Source: Bacteroidia bacterium (lineage in GTDB: Bacteria; Bacteroidota; Bacteroidia; Bacteroidales; Azobacteroidaceae). Taken from it: a stretch of 44,209 bases of DNA. The DNA lies in the NCBI GenBank assembly GCA_025996865.1, contig BNTV01000025.1:1-44209 (forward strand), in the 5' to 3' direction. The stretch's first letter is position 1; every line of letters starts with the position of its first letter. The notes beneath the pieces are model-generated. The model saw only the letters and a list, made by a program, of their open reading frames with translations. It had not been told where the DNA came from and ran no database searches. Both the position numbers and the translations under genes were made by a program. Of the stretch, positions 22,179 through 31,026 are shown in pieces.

Positions 22179-23849
22179 ATGAAACGATTGATTACTATTT
22201 TATTATCCTTTATTGGATGTGTAAGCTTGTTTGGACAGACTGTACCTATGGTGGTGGCAGGGAAAGTGCATGTGAGTGGCACAATGCGCTCTCAAGGTGC
22301 GGTGCATATTTATGCAGTAGAATCTGGCCTTGATACCGGTAAGATTAATATTGACAATGCCAGTGACAAAACGCTGTTGGCGACAGATACAATCATTTTT
22401 TATTCGAATGACAAATTCGACGGATTGTTGAGAAACCTGAATGAAAGTGGTGGAGGAGTAGTAGGGCTTACTGCTGGTACCAGTCCTAAACAAGTCATTC
22501 TTCGAAAAAAATTCGCGGATAATGCGTGGACTTATTTTTCACTTCCTTTTAAAGCCGATAAGGGTCTTAAACGAGGAAATGGGACAACGATTCCGGGTTC
22601 AGTATATGATCTTTTTGAATTCAATCCTGAGGGCAGAGCCGTCGCAGGCAAGCCGGATACAGCTGTTGTGTGGAAAAGAGTTGGTAGTCCCACGGGTACT
22701 ATTGTAACTCTTGATTATGCAAAAGCAAACGGTTATCAAATCAAGTTTGATGCCGGCCAGGGTGGAGAGATTGATTTTATTTCCAATGATCCGAATGATA
22801 TAGATACCTTATTCAGTAACAATAAAGCTAAACCGGTAAGATATAATACCTATGGAACGACGGATCTATGGGATGACCAAAATAGTGATAATTGGGCTTT
22901 TATAGGCGGGCTTTTTTCTGCTACCTATACAATGGACCACCTCACTACTGATTATAAGGGAACGATTTATTATCGGGAAGTGGAAAGTTCTCAAGCATCA
23001 CCGACCCCGTTCACATTCGGTCAGGTTTATATACCTGATAGGCCCAAAATCATAGGGCCGTTCACACCATTTTATGTTCAAGGTGAATATGGCGCAGGTG
23101 ACACATTACAAACTTTTACGTTTAAGGAAGGTGTCAGAGGCCTTTTGCTCGACCATCATCAATTCCGCTCATCTAATGATAATTTGACAAAGGATCTATT
23201 GTATTTTGCTCTTTCTTCGGATAAAAACGGCTCGGATGACTGTTTTTACCTTAACTTTGCCGATAATTACGTTGAGTCTTACCAGTCAATAGAAGACGCG
23301 ATAAAAATGTCAACCGCTTATGGCAGCAGACCTGCCGTATATAGTTTACAGGATGGAACGAACCGGGAACTGTTTGTGAACGGGCTTCCGATGAAAGATG
23401 GAAGAGAAGTGAAGATGGGATTTTCCGTTCCTGAAGCCGGCGATTATACGATTTCTTTAGATGCAAAACTCAAGCAAGATGTGAGGAGCGTGATTTTACA
23501 GGATAAAGTTACAGGTAAAAAAATAGATTTGTTGCAAACCCCGTATTCGTTCAATACAAGCGCGCTTAAAGGCGAAACCGGAAGATTTGCCTTATTTATC
23601 AATAGTTCTTATACCGATATTCCGTCGATAGAAGCAGATGCTCCTTATGCTTTTGCAAAAGATAATTTATTGACTGTGAGGAATTTGGGTGAAGGCGATA
23701 AAGTTCAGATTTTTGATTTGTCCGGTCGTTTGATTGCATCGGGAAAAGCGTCGGGAAAAGAATTTTCTGCGGCTTTGAGTCAAAAAGGAGTATATGTTGT
23801 TAATGTGAAAGGCGGAAAAACATCGGTACTTAAAGTGCTGAATAAATAA
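22179..23849 (+). CDS. Secreted protein with type IX C-terminal sorting domain
   Basis: The 556-residue protein starts with a signal peptide (MKRLITILLSFIGCVSLFGQ). The body has many short beta strands and no domain I can name. The C-terminal ~80 residues are a typical T9SS type A sorting domain: DNLLTVRNLGEGDKVQIFDL, SGRLIASGKASG, GVYVVNVKGGKTSVLKVLNK. The domain directs export through the outer membrane by the Por/type IX machinery, after which it is cleaved, so the organism must have T9SS. It sits next to the polysaccharide export genes, which suggests a surface-layer or matrix protein. The sequence contains few cysteines and no catalytic motif that I could recognise. Confidence 0.85.
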   Translation: MKRLITILLSFIGCVSLFGQTVPMVVAGKVHVSGTMRSQGAVHIYAVESGLDTGKINIDNASDKTLLATDTIIFYSNDKFDGLLRNLNESGGGVVGLTAGTSPKQVILRKKFADNAWTYFSLPFKADKGLKRGNGTTIPGSVYDLFEFNPEGRAVAGKPDTAVVWKRVGSPTGTIVTLDYAKANGYQIKFDAGQGGEIDFISNDPNDIDTLFSNNKAKPVRYNTYGTTDLWDDQNSDNWAFIGGLFSATYTMDHLTTDYKGTIYYREVESSQASPTPFTFGQVYIPDRPKIIGPFTPFYVQGEYGAGDTLQTFTFKEGVRGLLLDHHQFRSSNDNLTKDLLYFALSSDKNGSDDCFYLNFADNYVESYQSIEDAIKMSTAYGSRPAVYSLQDGTNRELFVNGLPMKDGREVKMGFSVPEAGDYTISLDAKLKQDVRSVILQDKVTGKKIDLLQTPYSFNTSALKGETGRFALFINSSYTDIPSIEADAPYAFAKDNLLTVRNLGEGDKVQIFDLSGRLIASGKASGKEFSAALSQKGVYVVNVKGGKTSVLKVLNK

Positions 23850-23923
23850 GTCCTTAAAAAAGAAAACTTTCTATAATTTCATATAATTAACAACTAACTA
23901 ACTAATAAAATAAAAAATTGATT

Positions 23924-24190
23924 ATGAATTTAAAGTCAAAAATTATATCACTGGTAATTATTTTTACAGTGTTCGTAGGTGGGTCTGCTTATTCTCAAGG
24001 TTTCTTTAAAAATGAGAACTCTACTTCTGGAGATACATCGACCGGTAATGGTGTACTCAGAGCCGGTGATAATCCGGGGGACCCAGGTCCAGGGGATCCA
24101 TCAACATCGCCGGTAGGAGAAGGTCTCGCCATCCTTAGTTTGTTGAGTGGCGGTTATTTTATGCTTAAAAGGAGAAATTCAAAAAAATAA
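23924..24190 (+). CDS. Tiny secreted protein with PEP-CTERM-like sorting tail
   Basis: The ATG at 23924 gives 88 residues; a TTG six bases upstream is in frame. It consists of a signal peptide ending near SAYSQ, a 40-residue polar region rich in G, D, P, S and T (DNPGDPGPGDPSTS), then SPVGEG followed by a hydrophobic helix (LAILSLLSGGYFML) and a basic end KRRNSKK. The short-motif/helix/basic-tail order is the layout of PEP-CTERM and other sortase-like sorting signals, usually read by exosortases and often encoded beside exopolysaccharide genes, as here. It is one base before the wza-like start. Function unknown. Confidence 0.75.
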   Translation: MNLKSKIISLVIIFTVFVGGSAYSQGFFKNENSTSGDTSTGNGVLRAGDNPGDPGPGDPSTSPVGEGLAILSLLSGGYFMLKRRNSKK

Positions 24191-24191
24191 C

Positions 24192-25001
24192 ATGAAGCTT
24201 AATATTAAAGTATTTTCCTTATTGCTGTTGCTTTGTGCGACTTCCTGTACTTCTTATAAGAAAGTACCCTATTTTCAGGAAACTGGAGATCCCGGAGAGT
24301 TTGAAACGCCGTCCTATTCGGATAGAAGTGTGGTTCGTTTTCAACCGGATGATGTATTGGCCGTTACGGTTAATGTGGTAGGAGAACAAAAAATAGCGTT
24401 AGACTATAATTTACCTATTCAACCGGCAGCTACGAGTTTTGAAGGGGACGAAAATTACGTTGACCAGGGGATAGGAAGGCAGACTTACCTTGTTTCGAAA
24501 AATGGAGAAATTGATTTTCCGACTTTGGGTTTGATCAAAGTAGCAGGCTATACACAAGAGGAATTACAAGATAATATTAAGGTATTACTTCGTGGACGCA
24601 TGAAAATCGATCCTGTCGTAACCGTTCGTTTGATGAACTTCAAAATAATGATTACGGGAGAAGTGAATAGACCCGGTCAGATAACGGTAAACAAGGATCG
24701 GATAGACTTATTTGAAGCATTAACCTTGGCAGGCGATCTGACGGTTTTCGGTAAACGTGATCATGTTTATGTTCGTCGTCAATCGCCGGATGGTAAGTTC
24801 AAATATGTAAGACTGGATATAAGTAAGGCGGATGTTACGGCTTCCCCTTACTTTTATCTTCGCCAAAATGATATGGTTTATGTGCAACCTACCAAGGCAA
24901 GGACTTTGCAGTCGGATATTGCTTTATGGGGTACCATCACGAGTGTGGCTTCTTTTATTATGACTGTAGTTACATACGTGGCATTCACTTCACGAAAATA
25001 G
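24192..25001 (+). CDS. Wza-type polysaccharide export lipoprotein
   Basis: From ATG at 24192 the product has 269 residues with a lipoprotein signal (LLLLLCATSC, C about residue 18). The poly_export domain contains VVRFQPDDVLAVTVN and the later YLVSKNGEIDFPTLGLIKVA. SLBB-like parts follow: VRLMNFKIMITGEVNRPGQ and DLFEALTLAGDLTVFGKRD. A C-terminal hydrophobic helix (LWGTITSVASFIMTVVTYVA) forms the outer-membrane ring helix in Wza. It would form the outer-membrane channel for the polysaccharide and works with the Wzc-type protein encoded 13 bases downstream. Confidence 0.92.
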   Translation: MKLNIKVFSLLLLLCATSCTSYKKVPYFQETGDPGEFETPSYSDRSVVRFQPDDVLAVTVNVVGEQKIALDYNLPIQPAATSFEGDENYVDQGIGRQTYLVSKNGEIDFPTLGLIKVAGYTQEELQDNIKVLLRGRMKIDPVVTVRLMNFKIMITGEVNRPGQITVNKDRIDLFEALTLAGDLTVFGKRDHVYVRRQSPDGKFKYVRLDISKADVTASPYFYLRQNDMVYVQPTKARTLQSDIALWGTITSVASFIMTVVTYVAFTSRK

Positions 25002-25014
25002 CGATAATTATAAA

Positions 25015-27405
25015 ATGGATAATACAAAACATAAAGAGTCTGTAAAATCAAGATCCAGAGAGGTTGATTTTCAATGGTTTATATTTAATATTCTTACTTA
25101 TTGGATATGGTTTTTAGCTTCAATTATTGCGTTCCTCTTTATAGGCTATTTCTATTTACGTTATTCTGTTCCAATTTATGAAGTAGCGTCAAAAATTGCT
25201 GTAAAAGATAGAAGTAAAGGAGGATTAAGCAATACAGAACTTTCTTTTTACGAAAATATTGGTTTTCTGCAGGCTAACAGTGTTGTGGAAAATGAAATAA
25301 AAGTTTTGGGGTCGCGAAATCTGGTAGAATCCGTAGTTCTGGAAAATGAACTTTTCATACAGTATATTGTTAAAGGTAGGTTTAAAGATACGGAATTATA
25401 CGGGAATTCAAATCTTTTTTACAGTTCAACTCCGATCAGAGTTTTTGCAGATCAAAAAATTATTTCTTCTTTAAGAGGAGTAATCGTGTTAAAAGTTTTT
25501 ATTGGAGATAATTCTACTATTCGAGTGGAGGGAAATTATGGCGCTTATGGGATTGAAGGTGAATTTACTTCTCTTCCGGGAGTTCTTGAAACACCTATCG
25601 GCGAATTGCTTTTATTACCGGGCGAAACAACGGTTTTAAGAAAACAGTATCCTTTGGAAATCAGAATTATCCCGCCTCTGTCGGTTGCTTTGGGTTATGT
25701 GGGACTGCTGAATATGGATTTGGCCGATAAAAACACGACGATTGTAGGTTTATCATTAAGGGAATCCCATAGAAAACGGGGTGAAGATTTCTTGAAGACC
25801 TTGGTTGATTTGTATAACAAGGATACCATGGCTGAAAAGAATAAGGCGGCAAGAACGGCTTTGAATTTTATTGAAGAGCGTTTGAAGTTATTGAATGGTG
25901 ATTTAGTGGATGCCGAAAAAGAGATTGAGGTTTATAAAAGAGAAAATTCTATTGCAAATCTTGAAGTCGAAACGGGATTGATTCTCAATGAGGATAATAC
26001 TTGGGGAAAAAGGCTTGTTCAACTTGAAACGCAGAAGCTTCTGCTCTCTTATTTATTGACTGAATTGAATAAAGGGAGTATGCAAATTGTCCCTCCTTTA
26101 GGAAATTTGGATGGGGCATTAAGTACACTTCTCCAAAAATATAATGCGGCTATTTTTGAACGTGAGCGTATGTTGACTTTAGTAACTTCGGAGGCTCCGA
26201 TTTTAAAGCGGCAGGAAGATCAAATAGCTTCGCTGAGAGCAAATATCAGTACAAGTATAAACGGTTTAATGTATGCTTTAAATAAGGATTCGGAAGAATC
26301 CTCAAGTCTTAATTCCAAATATACATCTAATATTCAGGATATTCCTCGTCGTACACGTGAATTGGAAGATTTGGAACGTACGCAGAATATTAAAGCGGAG
26401 TTATATACGGCCTTACTTACCAGAAAGGAAGAAATTGAGCTAACATTGGCAATTACGGCGCCAAGTGCAATTGTTTTGGAAGATCCTTTGTCTTCGCCCA
26501 TACCGGTAGCTCCCAATAAATTCATGATTTATTTGTTGTGTCTAATCGGAGGTCTTGTTTTTCCTTTCTTTGTCATTGTTATACGTGAAATGTTGAATTT
26601 CAAATTGTCGCAAGAAGGTGAAGTTAGTCGTTTTTCGGATGTGCCGATTATTATATCTTTACCTTTCTTAAAGAAAATAAAAGAGAATATAATTGTTACT
26701 CCAAATGCAACTACGCCGATTGTAGAGCGTTTCCGGTTATTGAGAACCAATTTGCAATTTATTTTTGGAACTGAAAAGAAATCAATTTTATTGACTTCTA
26801 CCGTCAGTGGTGAAGGTAAAACATTTATTTCCATGAATTTAGCAGTGACGTTTTCGTTGAAATACAAAACGATACTGGTAGGTTTGGATGTTCGCCGTCC
26901 TAAAATGAATTCTTATCTTGGTTTACCGAATAAGAAAGGTTTGATATCCTATATATTAGGTGAAGAAAGTGATATTGACAAGTTGATAACAAAGAATGTA
27001 AACGGTACGAATTTGGATATTTTAGTATCGGGACCTGTTCCTCCTAATCCGAACGAATTATTGATTGATAAATCGCTGGATGAATTGTTCTCTGTGCTTC
27101 GTCAAAAATATGAATATATCATTATTGATAGTTCTCCTGTGGGTAGTGTTTCCGATGCATTTTTGCTGAACCGGATTTCAGACGTTACTCTTTATGTGAT
27201 GCGAGGCGGCCTTACCCCCAAGTCGGCAATATCATTGGTTAATAGTATTTATAGAGAAAAACGTTTGAATAATTTGAATCTTGTATTGAACGGATTTAGT
27301 GAAGGAAAACGGTATGGATATGATGGATATGGTTATGGTTACGGCTATGGATATGGCTATGGTTATGGATATGGCTATGGTTATGAATCCAAGTCTGAAC
27401 AATGA
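25015..27405 (+). CDS. Wzc-type polysaccharide copolymerase and tyrosine autokinase
   Basis: The 796-residue protein has an N-terminal membrane helix (about 25-50), a Wzz domain, long periplasmic coiled coils (about 270-430), and a second membrane helix (about 505-525, IYLLCLIGGLVFPFFVIVI). The cytoplasmic BY-kinase domain has Walker A VSGEGKTFISMNLA (about 597-610), Walker A' ILVGLDVRRPKM and Walker B YIIIDSSPVGSV. The tail is a tyrosine-glycine repeat of about ten YG units, the tyrosine cluster that is autophosphorylated. It controls chain length and export of the polysaccharide together with the Wza-like protein. The repeat DNA could change length by slippage. Confidence 0.95.
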   Translation: MDNTKHKESVKSRSREVDFQWFIFNILTYWIWFLASIIAFLFIGYFYLRYSVPIYEVASKIAVKDRSKGGLSNTELSFYENIGFLQANSVVENEIKVLGSRNLVESVVLENELFIQYIVKGRFKDTELYGNSNLFYSSTPIRVFADQKIISSLRGVIVLKVFIGDNSTIRVEGNYGAYGIEGEFTSLPGVLETPIGELLLLPGETTVLRKQYPLEIRIIPPLSVALGYVGLLNMDLADKNTTIVGLSLRESHRKRGEDFLKTLVDLYNKDTMAEKNKAARTALNFIEERLKLLNGDLVDAEKEIEVYKRENSIANLEVETGLILNEDNTWGKRLVQLETQKLLLSYLLTELNKGSMQIVPPLGNLDGALSTLLQKYNAAIFERERMLTLVTSEAPILKRQEDQIASLRANISTSINGLMYALNKDSEESSSLNSKYTSNIQDIPRRTRELEDLERTQNIKAELYTALLTRKEEIELTLAITAPSAIVLEDPLSSPIPVAPNKFMIYLLCLIGGLVFPFFVIVIREMLNFKLSQEGEVSRFSDVPIIISLPFLKKIKENIIVTPNATTPIVERFRLLRTNLQFIFGTEKKSILLTSTVSGEGKTFISMNLAVTFSLKYKTILVGLDVRRPKMNSYLGLPNKKGLISYILGEESDIDKLITKNVNGTNLDILVSGPVPPNPNELLIDKSLDELFSVLRQKYEYIIIDSSPVGSVSDAFLLNRISDVTLYVMRGGLTPKSAISLVNSIYREKRLNNLNLVLNGFSEGKRYGYDGYGYGYGYGYGYGYGYGYGYESKSEQ
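27313..27384 (+). repeat. TATGGN hexamer repeats coding a Tyr-Gly tail
   Basis: About eleven TAY-GGN codon pairs follow one another near the 3' end of the kinase gene. The 12-base pattern TATGGATATGGC recurs. Each unit adds one tyrosine, so copy number sets the number of phosphorylatable residues. Confidence 0.9.
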
Positions 27406-27438
27406 TTACTAAAAAAATAAATTTAAATAAGAAAAAAT

Positions 27439-28758
27439 ATGAAAAAAGTAATTAATTTATTAGTTGTGTTGGTTTTATTAACCTTTGCATTTCCTGCTTT
27501 AGCGCAGGATGAAGAACGTAGTTTATCTGAAATAGCGTTAAGAAAAACTCATAGTGACAATTGGTATGTCTCTTTAGGTCCGAGTCTTAATATTTTGTTT
27601 GCCGAACAGGATGGATTAAAATCTGCCGGAAGCAGGATGAAATTTGGTGGTGAATTTTCTGTTGGGAAGTGGTTTAATCCCAATACAGGTATCAGTTTTA
27701 ATATAATGGGCGGTGGCCTTCGTGGTTTTAATGAGCTTCGTACGCCTTATGAAGGAGGATATTATACACTTCCTGATAATGGACATAGTAATATCCATGA
27801 TGGCGGTTTCGGTGTCCCGATGGGAGGTCCATTCTATGAAAACGGTAAGTGGAACTCGAAATATACGGAAGTGAAAGGAAAAAATGGAGAGAGAGGTTTT
27901 TGGCAAGACTTCAAATATGTTGTCCCTACGATTGATATTATGGCTAATTTAACAAATCTTTTCCGTGGGTACGCTGTGGAAAGAAGTTGGTTTGAGCTTG
28001 TTGCTTTTGGCGGTTTAGGTGTTAACATTGCTCTTGATAATGGAAGCACTACTCCCGATTTTTATTTTTTGGCGGCCAGAATGGGTTTACGAGCCAATTT
28101 CAATGTAAATAAAAATGTAGCTATTTATCTTGAACCGACAGCTTATGCTACGGATCCTGAATTTGACGGTTACAAAGGAACAGCTATTGGTGATGCATAT
28201 ACGAGTTTGTCGTTAGGCGTACAATATACATTTAACAGAAGAGTCTCTTCTTTCGAAAAACTAACCATTGACGAACTTGACCGTTTGAACCGCAGGGTAA
28301 ATGAAAATCGTGATTTGATTGAAAATCATCAAGATATTCTTGAACGTCAACAAAAATTGCTGGATAAATTAGGTAATAGTCTTTCTTCCGCTCAAACCGA
28401 AAAGACTATTCCTATTATTCATAATGAAGCATCCAAGGTATTGCCGGAATATGTTCGTTTTGCTTTGAATTCTTACACCATTGAAAAAAGCGAATATAGT
28501 AAAATCAATGGTGTTGTTGACTTCTTAAAGAGTAATCCTACTGCGAGAATACTGTTAGTCGGTTATGCAGACAGGAAGACCGGTAATCCTACCTATAATT
28601 ATAATTTGAGTAAAAAACGTGTTGATGCGGTTGCTAATGAAATCAAACGTTTTGGTGTTGATGGAAACCGTGTGTTCATAGAATGGAAAGGTGATAAAGA
28701 ACAACCTTTTACTGCGAACGAATGGAATCGCGTCGTAATTATGGTTGAAAGAAAATAA
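27439..28758 (+). CDS. OmpA-family outer membrane protein
   Basis: The 439-residue protein has a signal peptide (VLVLLTFAFPALAQ), an N-terminal beta-barrel domain (about 30-265, ending in YTSLSLGVQYTFNRRVS), a coiled region with LDRLNRRVNENRDLIENHQ, and a C-terminal OmpA/MotB peptidoglycan-binding domain (about 325-439) with NSYTIEKSEYSKINGVVDFL and YNLSKKRVDAVANEIKRFGV. It anchors the outer membrane to the cell wall. It is encoded 33 bases after the Wzc-type kinase and followed by a strong terminator, so it closes this transcription unit and may help hold the export complex or the surface layer. Confidence 0.92.
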   Translation: MKKVINLLVVLVLLTFAFPALAQDEERSLSEIALRKTHSDNWYVSLGPSLNILFAEQDGLKSAGSRMKFGGEFSVGKWFNPNTGISFNIMGGGLRGFNELRTPYEGGYYTLPDNGHSNIHDGGFGVPMGGPFYENGKWNSKYTEVKGKNGERGFWQDFKYVVPTIDIMANLTNLFRGYAVERSWFELVAFGGLGVNIALDNGSTTPDFYFLAARMGLRANFNVNKNVAIYLEPTAYATDPEFDGYKGTAIGDAYTSLSLGVQYTFNRRVSSFEKLTIDELDRLNRRVNENRDLIENHQDILERQQKLLDKLGNSLSSAQTEKTIPIIHNEASKVLPEYVRFALNSYTIEKSEYSKINGVVDFLKSNPTARILLVGYADRKTGNPTYNYNLSKKRVDAVANEIKRFGVDGNRVFIEWKGDKEQPFTANEWNRVVIMVERK

Positions 28759-28778
28759 TAATTATCAACAAATTAGAA

Positions 28779-28824
28779 AAGTTTATAAATTTGTGTTTCA
28801 GACATAAATTTATAAACTTTTTTT
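28779..28824 (+). terminator. Rho-independent terminator after the OmpA gene
   Basis: AAGTTTATAAATTT (28779-28792) and AAATTTATAAACTT (28806-28819) form a perfect 14-bp stem with a 13-base loop, followed by five more T residues. It separates the export genes from the glycan assembly genes. Confidence 0.9.
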
Positions 28825-28872
28825 ACTTATGCGTGTTATAATATTAAGACTTGGGAAATAAAAATTGATGAA

Positions 28873-30195
28873 ATGAAGCGTTTGTTCTATATCATTTTGG
28901 ATTTATTGATTGTGTACGGAAGTATACTTCTTTCTTATTTTATAATGTCTCAATTGGAAATGCTTGAAAATTTTCAAGATAATATTGAAGCATTTAAAGT
29001 AACAGTGCCTTTTATCGGGATATTTTATATTCTTTTAAGATATGTTTTTGGATTATATACTATAGATCGCAAAAATATTAATGAATTAATCTATGCGATT
29101 CTTCTGGTCTCCGTCTTATTGACGGTAGGCATTATGGGGATTGGTTTCTTTGTTCGAGGAGTGGCATTGGCTTTTCCGCGAAGCGTTATCCTTTTATCGG
29201 CTCTTTTTTATTTTATATTGTTATCCTTTTGGCGGGTACTTCTCGTGTTTATAAACAGAAAAGTACACGAAGTTAAGAAAATAACCATTATTGGAGATAA
29301 AGATTCAAAATTGTCCGAAGCCATCATGAATAAGTATCCTCATCAGTATAAAATCGAAAGTAAATGTACTGATTTTGGTGTTTCAACTGATTTTGAGGCA
29401 ATGATACAATCAATTGATGAGGTATTTATGTTTGCCGGTATTCCGCAGGGAATACGAAGGGAAATTTTATCAATTTCGATAAAATATAAAAAAGAAGTAT
29501 TTTTTGTACCCGAGTATTTTGATTTGAGTATTATGGGGGCAATGTTTAACAAGTTAGATGATATACCTACTTATCGTATTAATCGTATTGAACTTTCTCA
29601 AGAAGATGAATTTGTTAAACGTGTTGCAGATGTTATATTGGCTTGTGTTGCCATGATTATTGCTTTTCCGTTTGCAATCGTTGCCGCCCTGTTGGTTAAA
29701 TTGGATGGAGGCCCGATTATGTATTCTCAAGAGCGGCTAACAAAAGACAATAAATCTTTTAAGATATTGAAATTCAGGACAATGATTCCTAATGCGGAAA
29801 AATTATCAGGACCTGTGCTGGCTGGAGAAGATGATCCGAGAATTACAAAAATCGGAAAATTAATGCGTTTGGTCAGAATGGACGAACTTCCTCAGTTGAT
29901 TAATGTTTTCAAAGGAGAAATGAGTTTTGTAGGTCCGAGACCCGAGCGCCCGTTTTTTGTAGAACAATTTGAACAGGAAATGCCCGAATACAATTACCGT
30001 TCGGCGGTTAAGGCCGGATTGACCGGTTTGGCGCAAATTGAAGGAAAATATAATACAAGCGTAGGAAATAAATTGCGTTATGATTTAATTTATATCAATA
30101 ATTATTCGCTTTGGCAGGATTTTTTGATTATCTTGCGAACCATAAAAATTTTGTTTGTGAAAAGCAGTACGGAAGGGGTAAGCGCTAAAAAATAA
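28873..30195 (+). CDS. Polyprenyl-phosphate sugar-1-phosphate transferase (WcaJ-like)
   Basis: The 440-residue protein has four N-terminal membrane helices (about 1-130), a nucleotide-binding-like middle part (KKITIIGDKDSKLSEAI), a further helix (VADVILACVAMIIAFPFAIV) and the bacterial sugar transferase domain with GGPIMYSQERL, FKILKFRTMIPNAEK, MDELPQLINVFKGEMSFVGP and RPERPFFVEQF. It starts each repeat unit by loading a sugar phosphate on undecaprenyl phosphate at the inner membrane. It is the first gene after the terminator at 28824 and the following sugar-modification genes are close, so it probably heads the assembly operon. Confidence 0.93.
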   Translation: MKRLFYIILDLLIVYGSILLSYFIMSQLEMLENFQDNIEAFKVTVPFIGIFYILLRYVFGLYTIDRKNINELIYAILLVSVLLTVGIMGIGFFVRGVALAFPRSVILLSALFYFILLSFWRVLLVFINRKVHEVKKITIIGDKDSKLSEAIMNKYPHQYKIESKCTDFGVSTDFEAMIQSIDEVFMFAGIPQGIRREILSISIKYKKEVFFVPEYFDLSIMGAMFNKLDDIPTYRINRIELSQEDEFVKRVADVILACVAMIIAFPFAIVAALLVKLDGGPIMYSQERLTKDNKSFKILKFRTMIPNAEKLSGPVLAGEDDPRITKIGKLMRLVRMDELPQLINVFKGEMSFVGPRPERPFFVEQFEQEMPEYNYRSAVKAGLTGLAQIEGKYNTSVGNKLRYDLIYINNYSLWQDFLIILRTIKILFVKSSTEGVSAKK

Positions 30196-30206
30196 ATGAT
30201 AATGAT

Positions 30207-30614
30207 ATGAACGAAGCAAAACTGATTCAACTACCCAAAATATTGGACGAAAGAGGAAATCTTTCATTCATTGAAAAAGGAAGTGGAATTGATTTCGATT
30301 TCAAACGGGTTTATTGGATATACGATGTGCCCGGAGGTGAAGTACGGGGAGGACATGCTTTCAGGGAGCAGGAAGAAATCATTGTTGCGCTTTCCGGAAG
30401 TTTCGATGTGGTTTTGCATGACGGAATTACGGAATGTCGTTTTTCATTGAATCGTTCTTTTATAGGACTTTCTGTTCCGAGAATGTATTGGCGGAGTATG
30501 CAGAATTTTTCAACCAATGCAGTTGCTATGGTTTTAGCCTCAACGATTTACGAAGAGGACGATTATATTACGGATTTTGAAAACTATCTTCAATTGAAAA
30601 ATAAAAATGCTTGA
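30207..30614 (+). CDS. FdtA-like sugar ketoisomerase, His-to-Phe variant
   Basis: The 135-residue cupin matches the FdtA/QdtA dTDP-4-keto-6-deoxyglucose 3,4-ketoisomerase family (VYWIYDVPGGEVRGGHAF, IIVALSGSFDVVLHDG, SLNRSFIGLSVPRMYWRSM). FdtA moves the keto group from C4 to C3 ahead of transamination. The catalytic pair HxH is H50 and F52 here (GGHAFREQEE), so the second histidine of the known mechanism is lost. I recall the HAF form from other Bacteroidota loci, where it is often next to a normal copy. It is followed by exactly such a copy, overlapping by 8 bases. It may be a catalytic variant with a different product, or a partner subunit. Confidence 0.88.
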   Translation: MNEAKLIQLPKILDERGNLSFIEKGSGIDFDFKRVYWIYDVPGGEVRGGHAFREQEEIIVALSGSFDVVLHDGITECRFSLNRSFIGLSVPRMYWRSMQNFSTNAVAMVLASTIYEEDDYITDFENYLQLKNKNA

Positions 30615-31026
30615 TGCTACTGTTTTTAATTGTAATGTATTAACTTTGCCTAAAATACATAACCGGGCAGGGAATATTACCGCTTTGAATAATTCAATGG
30701 ATATACCGTTTGATATAAACAGGGTATATTATTTGTATGATGTTCCGGGTGGTGAAGATAGAGGCGGTCATGCCCACAAGGAGTTGCAGCAATTGATTGT
30801 CGCGGTGAGTGGCAGTTTTGATATAACGATTGATGATGGGTGCAACAAAAAGACCGTTTCATTGAATCGGCCTTATTACGGTTTGCACATTATACCGGGA
30901 ATCTGGCGGGATTTGACGAACTTCTCTTCAGGAGCTATCTGTTTGGTGTTGGCGTCTCATAGATACGATGCCAATGATTACATTAGGAATTATAACGAAT
31001 TTATAAAAATGAAAACATGCAAATAA
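30607..31026 (+). CDS. fdtA: FdtA/QdtA-like dTDP-4-keto-6-deoxyglucose 3,4-ketoisomerase
   Basis: The 139-residue cupin has the intact catalytic HxH as H55 and H57 (DRGGHAHKELQQLIVAV), plus SGSFDITIDDG and a SLNRPYYGLHI strand. It should convert dTDP-4-keto-6-deoxyglucose into the 3-keto isomer, which FdtB-type transaminases turn into a 3-amino-3,6-dideoxyhexose (Fuc3N or Qui3N). The partner fdtB gene begins at 42505. It overlaps the preceding variant by 8 bases and the following ligase by 10 bases. Which of galacto or gluco product forms (FdtA or QdtA) cannot be told from sequence. Confidence 0.9.
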   Translation: MLDATVFNCNVLTLPKIHNRAGNITALNNSMDIPFDINRVYYLYDVPGGEDRGGHAHKELQQLIVAVSGSFDITIDDGCNKKTVSLNRPYYGLHIIPGIWRDLTNFSSGAICLVLASHRYDANDYIRNYNEFIKMKTCK

